NCBI GenBank assembly: GCA_020635675.1 | Contig: JACJZJ010000004.1 | Span: 1 to 64,000 of the forward strand | Source: Flavobacteriales bacterium | GTDB taxonomy: Bacteria; Bacteroidota; Bacteroidia; Flavobacteriales_F; PHOS-HE28 | Direction: 5' to 3' | DNA length: 64,000 nt | Shown here: one piece after another, positions 25,552 through 34,039 of the stretch | Layout: every line of letters starts with the position of its first letter | Position numbering within the stretch: the first letter of the stretch is position 1 | Notes under the pieces: generated by a model | Database searches by the model: none | What the model was told of the DNA's origin: nothing | What the model saw: the letters and a program-made list of their open reading frames with translations, nothing else | Translations under genes and position numbers: made by a program

Positions 25552-28500
25552 ATGCGATCGGTCTCCATTTGTGCCCTTATGGCCTTGGGCTTCACCACTT
25601 TGCAGGCTAACGCTCAATGCACGGCGGATGCTGGTCCCAATTTGAGTATTTGCGCGAACGAAAGCGCGATGCTCGGCGGTACCCCTGCGGCATCCGGAGG
25701 CCAGGGGCCTTATTCCTATTCATGGACACCCGCCACCGGGCTGAACGACCCGACTCTGGCGCACCCAGTCTGCACGGTGAACACCACCACGACCTACACC
25801 CTGGAGATCACCGACAGCAACGGCTGCGTGGATACGGATCAGGTGACCGTGACAGTACTATCCACTCCGAACATCGTGTTGAACGCGACACCACCTGTGC
25901 AACAGACGATCTTCAATGGGTTGCCGACCTACTACCTGTGTACGGTGGGCAGTTTCGCCTTCGACTTCAACGACCAGAGCACGGCGCCGGCCAATTCCTC
26001 CTATTCCGTGAACTGGGGCATCGGTCCCCCGTTCAATCCGAGCGGAACAGGATGGAACCAACAGGTGAACTACAGCACGGGCTTCTACACGGGTTCATAT
26101 GTTATCAATGCCCAGAACGGATGTTCGGACGTGATGGACTTCAATGTGTTCATGGGCGATGTGCCGGATGGGGGCGCGGTGGCGAACGGCAATACCACGA
26201 TCTGCGTGGGTGACTCGATCACACTCAGCTGGACGGCCATAGGCAACAATCCCGCCGGAACGAACTACATCGTTGACTGGGGAGACGGTACGGTGGCCAC
26301 GTATTCCCATCCTCCACCGCCCACTGTCAGCCATGTCTACACCGTGTCCTCCTGCTCTCAGGCCAATGGTGAATATTCGGTGAACTATGAGATCACCAAC
26401 CCGTGCGACACGCGTACCGGTCAGTTCAACCAGGTACGGGTCTCGGAAACGCCTACGGCCGACTTCGCCCTTTCAACGGACACCGTGTGTGTGAATATGC
26501 CCCTGACGGCCACGGACAACAGCACGGGAGCCCAGGCGCCGCAGTGCAATACGCCCAACCATGTGTGGTCGATCACTCCAGCGACGTACACGTTGCTTGG
26601 AGGTACAACGCTGGGCAGCATGAACGGCAATCCGAACACGCCCAGTTTATGGACCACGGGGTCCGCCGCACTGCAGGTGCAATTCAACGCTCCCGGGAGC
26701 TATATGATCACTGATGCGGTCGGCAACAACATCTGCGGCCAGGATGCGATCTCCCGTACCATTTGCGTGGAAGGACCACCCGTGCCCGACTTCACCTTGT
26801 TGCCGGACGAGGATTGTGCGCCACTGCAACCCGCCACGGACAACCTGACGACCACCCAGAACACCTGTCGGGTCACCTATCTGTGGAGCGTGGCGTTCAG
26901 CGCCACGGCCTGTCCGGCTGCGGGCAGCTTCAGTTACCTGAACGGCACAGGGCCCACGGACCTGGAGCCGGACTTCAGCTTCGCGGACCCCGGGACGTAC
27001 GACGTGACGTTGAACGCCATCAACTCCTGCGGGACCTTCCCGACCACCGAGCAGGTGATCGTGCTGGCGCCCCCACAAGTGACGCTGGACCCGCTGGCCG
27101 CCATTTGCGAAGGAGATTGCGTGAGCCCCGCCGCCAACTTCGAGGATTGCGGGAATCCGCTAACGGCCTATTCCTGGAGCTTCGCGAGCGGAACGCCCGG
27201 GTCCGCGAACACCGCCGTACCAGGGACGATCTGCTATGCTACGGCAGGCAACTTCGCCGTGAACATCACGGTAACCAACTCGTGCGGGACCGCCTCTGAC
27301 AACGCCACGCTCCAAGTGGTGGCCCCGCCCCCGCCACCGGTGATCATCGGCGCGACGGACCTATGCGCCGGTGAAGCCCTGATGCTGTCCGGACCGGCTG
27401 GCACCACCTGGACCTGGGACACCCCACAGGGAACGGTGACAACACAGGACGTGTACATCGCAGCCACCACCTGGACCAATGCCGGTATGTACACCCTGAC
27501 GATCGGGGCCGGAGGTTGCAGCGCGTCGAGCAGTGTGGTCGTAGCGGTGCATCCCCTGCCCGTGGTGGATGCGGGCGCCGACTTCCATGTGTGCGTGGAC
27601 GGCATGCCGGCGCCCCTGGCCGGCAACCCCGCCGGAGGCGACTGGAGCGGCACGGGCGTGACCGGTGGCGGACCCTATGCGTTCGATCCGGCGGTGGCCG
27701 GGGTGGGCGGACCCTACCAGCTGATCTACAGCTGGACCGACGCGAACGGCTGCATGAACTCCGATGTGATCGATGCGACGGTCGACCCACTGCCCGTGGC
27801 GAACGCCGGTCCGGACGCCACGCTCTGCAACGAACCGACCCCCTATCCCTTGGGCGGCACGCCGACGCCCGGCAATTGGACCTTCGTCTCGCAGAACACG
27901 ACGGCCACGCTGAACGGCGGCCAATACACCCCCAACGGTACGGGCACCGACATCCTGGAGTACACCTACATGGACGCCTTTGGTTGTGAGGCCTCCGATC
28001 AGGTGAGCATCACCGTGGTGGACCCCGTGATGCCCGATGCGGGTGCGGACCAAACGGTATGCCTGAACACGCCCCCGATGCAACTGGTGGCCAACCCGGC
28101 CACGGCCACCTGGAGCGCCGCGCCCGGCAGTTCCGGCACGATCACGTCGGCCGGCGTGTACACCCCGGTGGCCGTGGGCACCGATGAACTGGTGGCCTGC
28201 CAGACCACGGCGAACTGCCAGCGGTGCGACACCGTGCGCATCACCGTGCTGCCCCTACCGGTAGTGGATGCGGGTACGGACTTCCACGTATGCGTGGATG
28301 GGAACCCCGCCCCATTGGTGGGCAATCCGGTGGGAGGCACCTGGAGCGGTACGGGCGTCACTGGTGGCGGACCCTATGCGTTCGATCCGGCGGTGGCCGG
28401 GGTGGGCGGACCCTACCAGCTGATCTACAGCTGGACCGACGCGAACGGCTGCATGAACTCCGATGTGATCGATGCGACGGTCGACCCCCTGCCCGTGGCG

Positions 28501-31500
28501 AACGCCGGTCCGGACGCCACGCTCTGCAACGAACCGACCCCCTATCCCTTGGGCGGCACGCCGACGCCCGGCAATTGGACCTTCGTCTCGCAGAACACGA
28601 CGGCCACGCTGAACGGCGGCCAATACACCCCCAACGGTACGGGCACCGACATCCTGGAGTACACCTACATGGACGCCTTTGGTTGTGAGGCCTCCGATCA
28701 GGTGAGCATCACCGTGGTGGACCCCGTGATGCCCGATGCGGGTGCGGACCAAACGGTATGCCTGAACACGCCCCCGATGCAACTGGTGGCCAACCCGGCC
28801 ACGGCCACCTGGAGCGCCGCGCCCGGCAGTTCCGGCACGATCACGTCGGCCGGCGTGTACACCCCGGTGGCCGTGGGCACCGATGAACTGGTGGCCTGCC
28901 AGACCACGGCGAACTGCCAGCGGTGCGACACCGTGCGCATCACCGTGCTGCCCCTACCGGTAGTGGATGCGGGCGCCGACTTCCATGTGTGCGTGGACGG
29001 CATGCCGGCGCCCCTGGCCGGCAACCCCGCCGGAGGCGACTGGAGCGGCACGGGCGTGACCGGTGGCGGACCCTATTCGTTCGATCCCGGCCTGGCCGGG
29101 GTGGGCGGACCCTACCAGCTGATCTACAGCTGGACCGACGCGAACGGCTGCATGAACTCCGATGTGATCGATGCGACGGTCGACCCCCTGCCCGTGGCAA
29201 ACGCCGGTCCGGACCAGATCTTGTGCGATGAGCCGGTGCCCTTCGTATTCGCCCCGATTCCGGGCCCTGGATCCTGGGCTTTCCTCTCCCAAAGCACCAA
29301 CGCCGGCCTGACCAATGCGGACTACACACCGAACGGATATGGAACGGACGTGCTTGTGTTCACCTACATGGATGCTTCCGGTTGCACGGACACGGATACC
29401 CTGCAGATCGAGGTGGTGACGCCGGTCATGCCCGATGCAGGACCGGACGATTCCCTCTGTGTGAATGCCGGGCCGCAGCAATTCGTGGCGAACCCGCCGG
29501 GCACTTGGCATCTCCTGCCTGGTGCGTTGGGCACCATCACCAGCACCGGGCTGTACACACCCATGGCCGTCGGTTACGACCTGCTAGTGAACTGCCTGAC
29601 CACGGCCAATTGCGAACGCTGCGACACGATGCAACTGCACGTGCTGCCCCTGCCGATGGTGGACGCAGGTCCGGACTACAGCATCTGCCAGGACGCGCCT
29701 GTCCAGCAATTGCAGGCCATGCCCGCCGGAGGCGCCTGGGACCTACCGTACATCTTCGATCCCGACACCCTGGCCCCCGGGCCGAACATGTGGTGCTATT
29801 CCTACACCGAAGCCGCCACCGGATGCACCAACACCGATTGTATCGTGGTGAACGTGGACAGCGTTCCGGTACCCTTGTTCAGCATGCCGGATACTGCCTG
29901 CGTGAATGCGAACGTGCAGTTCAACAACCTGACGACCTGCCTGTGCAGCTACGCATGGACATTTGGTGATGGTGGTAGCTCGACGGACCCCGATCCGCTC
30001 CACATGTATCTGTCCGTGGGCACGTTCCCGGTTACGCTGATCGCCACATCGGGATCGGGATGCACGGACACGCTGATCATGTCGATAACGATCATCGAAG
30101 CACCAACGGTGGGCTACACCTTCGGGCCGGCCTCTGGGTGTGGCCCCCTGTTGGTAAACCTGGTCAACAACAGCCAGGGGGTGCCGATCTCCTATGCCTG
30201 GGATATCGACACGTTCGGTGCCTCATCCCAGGCCCAGCCCGGTCCCGTCCTCTTCCCCCCTCCGCCCTGCGACTCCATCTACTACGGCATCACCCTGACT
30301 GCATACAATCAATGCGGTGGTGGCACACAGGCGGATTCCGTGCTAGTTTTCGCCCCGCCACAACCGGCGTTCCTGACCAATACGAACACGATCTGTTCGC
30401 CGGACTCGATCTTGTTCCAGAACACCACCACATGTGCCTGGAACACCACCTATGCATGGACGTTCGGTGATGCCACGGGCAGCAATTCCCAGTCGACACA
30501 CCTGGGCCATTTGTATACCACGGATTCGCTGATCGTGCAGTACGTGGCGATGCTCACGGCCACGAACCAATGCGGCACCGCCAGTACGTCCGATACGATC
30601 ACCGTGCTGCCCAACACGGTGGAGGCCTTTTTCAATGCGAACCCCCTGGTGGGATGCCCGCCGCTGCCGGTGCAGTTCATCCAGTCCACGGTGGGCATCA
30701 CCCAATGGACCTGGGAGTTCGGGGATGGAGGGCAATCGACCATGCTGGACCCTATTCACACCTATCTCAGCCCTGGTACCTACCAGGTCGTGTTCTTCGC
30801 AACGAACGGCTGTGCATCCGACACGATAGTCCAGGAGGTCGAGGTGCTGCCCTTGCCCCTATTCGATTTCTCCGCAATGCCGGATAGTGTCTGCGTTGAT
30901 GAGAGTATTTCCTTTCAACCCTCGGGCAACAACATTTCCGGTTTGACCTGGAACTTCGGCGACGGTTCCGGATCGAACCAGACGGCCCCCACACACGCAT
31001 TTGCTACGCCTGGGACATACGGAGTTGGACTTACGGTGACCTCCACGCTCAACGGGTGCATCGATACGGTACTGCACAACGTAGAGGTGTTGACCACACC
31101 TGTTGCCGCATTCACACTGACGCCGAGCGATGGATGCGCCCCGCTCTGGGTGGAACTCAACGAGACGAGTATCGATGGCGGCTATGCCTCATGGGACCTC
31201 GGTGATGGAAACACCTCCTCAGGCGGCACGCTCATGCATCTCTACGACAGCGCCGGTACCTACCTGATCCGATTGACCGCGCTCAATTTGACCGGTTGCA
31301 CCGATTCAACGACCGCCACCGTCGTGGTGCATCCCATCCCTACCGCGGTGTTCGACTACGCGATCACGACCACTCCCGAACCGGTGTTGCCTGTCCAGTT
31401 CGAGAACGGATCGACCGGTGCGGTAGCCTATGTATGGCAATTCGGCGATGGATCGGGGTCCACCTACCTGGATCCGTTCCACATCTACCACACCGAGGAG

Positions 31501-31869
31501 GATTGTTCTTTCAGTCCGACGCTCGTGGCCACCAACGAATTCCTATGCAGGGATACCGTGGTCCACGTGATCACCGTGCCCCGCGACCTCCGGATCTGGG
31601 CACCCAACTCCTTCACCCCGGACGGCAACGGCTTGAACGATGAGTTCGTGATCCAAGGCGCCGACCTGGTACCGAGCAGCGTTCACCTGAGCATTTTCGA
31701 TCGTTGGGGCGCCCTGATCCATGAGGTGAAGGGCAGGACACCATCCTGGGACGGGACCATAGGTGGCCAACCCTGCCCGAACGGTGTGTACGTATGGAAA
31801 TTGAAAGCCCGGCTCCAGTGCGGATATGAGGAGGAAGAGCACGTCGGTCATGTGACGTTGTTGCGCTGA
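25552..31869 (+). CDS. Giant Ig/PKD-repeat surface protein with gliding-motility-type C-terminal domain
   Basis: This 2105-residue protein starts with a signal peptide ending LQANAQ. A long series of Ig-like and PKD modules follows. Between about 672 and 1370 they are arranged as 233-residue superrepeats of three roughly 78-residue modules. The C-terminal half has at least six PKD domains with the WxFGDG motif (for example WTWEFGDGGQS). The last 90 residues (NSFTPDGNGLNDEF...) are a type B T9SS sorting domain, so the protein is exported by T9SS and probably attached to the surface. An adhesin or motility role is inferred. Cys residues are frequent across the Ig-like modules. The ATG at 25552 is chosen for its signal peptide. 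Confidence 0.9.
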   Translation: MRSVSICALMALGFTTLQANAQCTADAGPNLSICANESAMLGGTPAASGGQGPYSYSWTPATGLNDPTLAHPVCTVNTTTTYTLEITDSNGCVDTDQVTVTVLSTPNIVLNATPPVQQTIFNGLPTYYLCTVGSFAFDFNDQSTAPANSSYSVNWGIGPPFNPSGTGWNQQVNYSTGFYTGSYVINAQNGCSDVMDFNVFMGDVPDGGAVANGNTTICVGDSITLSWTAIGNNPAGTNYIVDWGDGTVATYSHPPPPTVSHVYTVSSCSQANGEYSVNYEITNPCDTRTGQFNQVRVSETPTADFALSTDTVCVNMPLTATDNSTGAQAPQCNTPNHVWSITPATYTLLGGTTLGSMNGNPNTPSLWTTGSAALQVQFNAPGSYMITDAVGNNICGQDAISRTICVEGPPVPDFTLLPDEDCAPLQPATDNLTTTQNTCRVTYLWSVAFSATACPAAGSFSYLNGTGPTDLEPDFSFADPGTYDVTLNAINSCGTFPTTEQVIVLAPPQVTLDPLAAICEGDCVSPAANFEDCGNPLTAYSWSFASGTPGSANTAVPGTICYATAGNFAVNITVTNSCGTASDNATLQVVAPPPPPVIIGATDLCAGEALMLSGPAGTTWTWDTPQGTVTTQDVYIAATTWTNAGMYTLTIGAGGCSASSSVVVAVHPLPVVDAGADFHVCVDGMPAPLAGNPAGGDWSGTGVTGGGPYAFDPAVAGVGGPYQLIYSWTDANGCMNSDVIDATVDPLPVANAGPDATLCNEPTPYPLGGTPTPGNWTFVSQNTTATLNGGQYTPNGTGTDILEYTYMDAFGCEASDQVSITVVDPVMPDAGADQTVCLNTPPMQLVANPATATWSAAPGSSGTITSAGVYTPVAVGTDELVACQTTANCQRCDTVRITVLPLPVVDAGTDFHVCVDGNPAPLVGNPVGGTWSGTGVTGGGPYAFDPAVAGVGGPYQLIYSWTDANGCMNSDVIDATVDPLPVANAGPDATLCNEPTPYPLGGTPTPGNWTFVSQNTTATLNGGQYTPNGTGTDILEYTYMDAFGCEASDQVSITVVDPVMPDAGADQTVCLNTPPMQLVANPATATWSAAPGSSGTITSAGVYTPVAVGTDELVACQTTANCQRCDTVRITVLPLPVVDAGADFHVCVDGMPAPLAGNPAGGDWSGTGVTGGGPYSFDPGLAGVGGPYQLIYSWTDANGCMNSDVIDATVDPLPVANAGPDQILCDEPVPFVFAPIPGPGSWAFLSQSTNAGLTNADYTPNGYGTDVLVFTYMDASGCTDTDTLQIEVVTPVMPDAGPDDSLCVNAGPQQFVANPPGTWHLLPGALGTITSTGLYTPMAVGYDLLVNCLTTANCERCDTMQLHVLPLPMVDAGPDYSICQDAPVQQLQAMPAGGAWDLPYIFDPDTLAPGPNMWCYSYTEAATGCTNTDCIVVNVDSVPVPLFSMPDTACVNANVQFNNLTTCLCSYAWTFGDGGSSTDPDPLHMYLSVGTFPVTLIATSGSGCTDTLIMSITIIEAPTVGYTFGPASGCGPLLVNLVNNSQGVPISYAWDIDTFGASSQAQPGPVLFPPPPCDSIYYGITLTAYNQCGGGTQADSVLVFAPPQPAFLTNTNTICSPDSILFQNTTTCAWNTTYAWTFGDATGSNSQSTHLGHLYTTDSLIVQYVAMLTATNQCGTASTSDTITVLPNTVEAFFNANPLVGCPPLPVQFIQSTVGITQWTWEFGDGGQSTMLDPIHTYLSPGTYQVVFFATNGCASDTIVQEVEVLPLPLFDFSAMPDSVCVDESISFQPSGNNISGLTWNFGDGSGSNQTAPTHAFATPGTYGVGLTVTSTLNGCIDTVLHNVEVLTTPVAAFTLTPSDGCAPLWVELNETSIDGGYASWDLGDGNTSSGGTLMHLYDSAGTYLIRLTALNLTGCTDSTTATVVVHPIPTAVFDYAITTTPEPVLPVQFENGSTGAVAYVWQFGDGSGSTYLDPFHIYHTEEDCSFSPTLVATNEFLCRDTVVHVITVPRDLRIWAPNSFTPDGNGLNDEFVIQGADLVPSSVHLSIFDRWGALIHEVKGRTPSWDGTIGGQPCPNGVYVWKLKARLQCGYEEEEHVGHVTLLR
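27565..29658 (+). repeat. Three tandem ~699-bp intragenic repeats
   Basis: Units start at 27565, 28264 and 28963 (699-bp spacing). Long stretches of units 1 and 2 are identical at the DNA level. The first ~250 bp of unit 3 are nearly identical, then it diverges and the unit is 696 bp. The pattern implies recent duplication or gene conversion. Confidence 0.92.
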
Positions 31870-32465
31870 TCGGTCCTTTCCAAAAGGCGGGAGGATGGTC
31901 CATGGCAGCTGGAGATCCTACCAAGCCTGACAAGATCGCTTCGGGCGCTGGCAAAAGCCCAGCATCCCTCGCGATGACGGTACCGAAGGAGATCGCCGCT
32001 CCTGCTCTCGATGATGGCATTGGATGATGATCGCGTGATCCATCCGCGTATCCCACACACCACCCCATCCGTCATCGCGAGGATCAGCGCGGACCGGTGA
32101 GGCCGGAGGCCGGTCGGGTCAGGCCGTCCGCGGCCCGCCGCCGCTGAAGCTATGGCGTGCAATGCGATCTCATGATCGGGAGACGGGCGCAAGGGATCCT
32201 TTCAAGCGCGGGGAGATCGCTTCGAAGACCGCCTAATGCGCGGTCCTGCTCGCGATGACGGATTGTGGATGATGTCCGTGAGTCGTAGGGACCAGTTGCC
32301 CTCCTGAGGGCGGATCATTCACCAGTGTGCATAAGGAGGGGATCAGGGTGGTTCCAGAACTGCATTTCTAGCGGAACACTCCCCTACCCCCTTCTCTGTG
32401 CATGTCGATCGAGATCTCGATCGACCGCTCTCGGAGCCGAAGACCGCATTAGGACGGCCAATACA
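31870..32465. other. Intergenic stretch with dispersed GATCGC...GATGACGG repeats
   Basis: No gene is seen in about 600 bp. Two direct copies of a 45- to 50-bp element run from AGATCGCTTCG to CTCGCGATGACGG (31933-31980 and 32213-32261). An inverted, diverged copy begins CCGTCATCGCGA at 32069. Such intergenic repeats are widespread in bacteria and may form RNA hairpins. Confidence 0.65.
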
Positions 32466-32789
32466 TCAATAGCTGCAAGACCGACCGACGGTCTGGCAGG
32501 CGGTGATGTTGAAGGAGCTCGGAGAACAGCCGCTTCCTCCGCTCAGACCGACGAATTCAACGGTCCAATTCCCCGGGGCAAGTTCGATATCCATGGACCC
32601 CCCGGGATCCAAGCTGCCGTAGTTGGTGTTGTTGATCAGGATGCGCTGTACTGTGTGAAGCGAGGTGTTGACACAATGCAGTGTCCCGGTCGTGCACGAA
32701 CCCGAGCCCGGTGCGACCAGATCTTCCTTTTTGCAGGAGATCATCATCGAAAAGAGCCCAATGGCAAGGATATGAAGGGAAGTACGCAT
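32466..32789 (-). CDS. Small lipoprotein
   Basis: This 107-residue protein has a signal peptide and lipobox ending in Cys (MMISC, then KK), followed by about 85 extracytoplasmic residues containing six Cys that may form disulphides. No family is recognised. It is transcribed away from the sigma factor gene, with about 130 bp between them. Confidence 0.7.
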   Translation of the reverse strand: MRTSLHILAIGLFSMMISCKKEDLVAPGSGSCTTGTLHCVNTSLHTVQRILINNTNYGSLDPGGSMDIELAPGNWTVEFVGLSGGSGCSPSSFNITACQTVGRSCSY

Positions 32790-32919
32790 CGTTCTTCATT
32801 TTTCGGCCTACTCTCTCAAGGGCTTTTCGGCATCCGCCCGAACGACGACCGTCGCCGTCCGATGGTGGATACCCGGACCGGGATCGGAGTTATCACTAGG
32901 CCCGTTAATTTTCCGGGGC

Positions 32920-33216
32920 ATGGACGATGCGCAGTTGATCGATGGGCTCCGGCGGCACGACCGGAAAGTGGTGGAAGCGGTGTACGCCCAGGTGCGCGCG
33001 GGCATCATCAGCTACGTGAAGCAGAACAGCGGCACGAAGGACGAGGCGCTGGACGTGGTGCAGGAGGCCATGCTCGCGGCCTACATGAACATCACCAAGC
33101 CCGACTTCGCGCTGACCTCGGCATTGAGCACCTACATCCAGGGGATCGGCCGCCACCTGTGGCTGAAGCACATCGAGCGGTATAAGAAAAGGTACAAGCC
33201 CGATAACCGCATATGA
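32920..33216 (+). CDS. ECF sigma factor, region 2 half (split gene)
   Basis: These 98 residues match region 2 of an ECF sigma factor: LIDGLRRHD, a DEALDVVQEAMLAAY core-binding helix, then LSTYIQGIGRHLWLKHIER. The protein ends in the linker, where a single-chain ECF factor would continue to region 4. Region 4 lies in the next frame, overlapping by 4 nt (ATGA). A TAATTTTC box (32906-32913) just upstream is a possible promoter. Confidence 0.82.
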   Translation: MDDAQLIDGLRRHDRKVVEAVYAQVRAGIISYVKQNSGTKDEALDVVQEAMLAAYMNITKPDFALTSALSTYIQGIGRHLWLKHIERYKKRYKPDNRI

Positions 33217-33491
33217 GCATCCGGTATCAAGAGGCGGAAACGCGCACAGTGCTCGACGACCTGGAGGCGGCGGACCGGATCTGCCTGTTCTGGGAGATGT
33301 TCGAGCGGCTGGGCGCCGACTGCCAAAAGCTGCTGCGCATGACGTTCGAAGAACGGGCTGAGACCGAGATCCAGGAGGAACTGGCGTTCAGCAACCCTGG
33401 GTCCGTGAAAGTGAAACGGCACAAGTGCAAGGACAGCCTGGTGCAGCTGATCCAGGCCGATCCGCGCTACGCCGAATTGAAGGGATCATGA
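33213..33491 (+). CDS. ECF sigma factor, region 4 half (split gene)
   Basis: These 92 residues contain a sigma region 4-like sequence: LFWEMFERLGADCQKLLRM, then SNPGSVKVKRHKCKDSLVQLI, the DNA-recognition helix pattern of Bacteroidota ECF factors. The ATG overlaps the stop of the region 2 ORF, and its own stop overlaps the next start. Either this is a true two-piece, translationally coupled sigma factor or a one-base frameshift (or sequencing error) broke one gene. Confidence 0.8.
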   Translation: MSIRYQEAETRTVLDDLEAADRICLFWEMFERLGADCQKLLRMTFEERAETEIQEELAFSNPGSVKVKRHKCKDSLVQLIQADPRYAELKGS

Positions 33492-34036
33492 GCGACGAAC
33501 ACCTGGACCCCCGCATGGAGGACCTGTTCCGCGAGGCGCAAGGGCGCGAGGATGTGTTCCGGTTCCACCGGTTGCTGCGCGATGTCGCTTCGGAGGTGGA
33601 GGCCCGGGAGGTCGCTGGGACGCCGGTGATCCCGCTCTGGCGGCGTCCGGCGGTACGCTGGGTGGTGGCGGCGGCCGTGGTGGCGATCGCGGTGGTGGGC
33701 ATCGCCCTGCCCTATCTGACACACCCCGACATGGACCAACTGGCAATGACGTATGCCCGGGCATCGGAGGCGCAGGTCCGTGGCGAGGGTGGAGCAACGG
33801 ACGCCCTGGCGAACGTGCGCGAGGCCCTGCTGGCGCATGACCCGGACCGCGCCTTGGATCTGATGAAAGCCGCGGAACCCGCTTCAGCCTGCGACACGGC
33901 CCGGCTGCAATGGTTCACCGCACTGGCCCGGCTGATGCAGCACAAGGAAAGCGCGGCGCGCACGGAACTGGAGAAGGTGAAGGGGTCCGGATGCCAGGAA
34001 AAGGACCTGGCCCGCGAACTGCTCGAGGAACTTTGA
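33488..34036 (+). CDS. Putative single-pass anti-sigma factor
   Basis: This 182-residue protein has a soluble N-terminus (about 1-55), one transmembrane segment (about 57-76, VRWVVAAAVVAIAVVGIALP) and a helical, TPR-like periplasmic part. The start overlaps the stop of the sigma region 4 ORF. Position and topology fit an anti-sigma factor for the split sigma factor, although no named anti-sigma motif is visible. Confidence 0.7.
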   Translation: MSDEHLDPRMEDLFREAQGREDVFRFHRLLRDVASEVEAREVAGTPVIPLWRRPAVRWVVAAAVVAIAVVGIALPYLTHPDMDQLAMTYARASEAQVRGEGGATDALANVREALLAHDPDRALDLMKAAEPASACDTARLQWFTALARLMQHKESAARTELEKVKGSGCQEKDLARELLEEL

Positions 34037-34039
34037 GCC

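Noticed and set aside
32325..33185. 286-codon plus-strand ORF over the small lipoprotein and sigma genes
   Set aside because: It overlaps two better-supported genes and has no coherent features.
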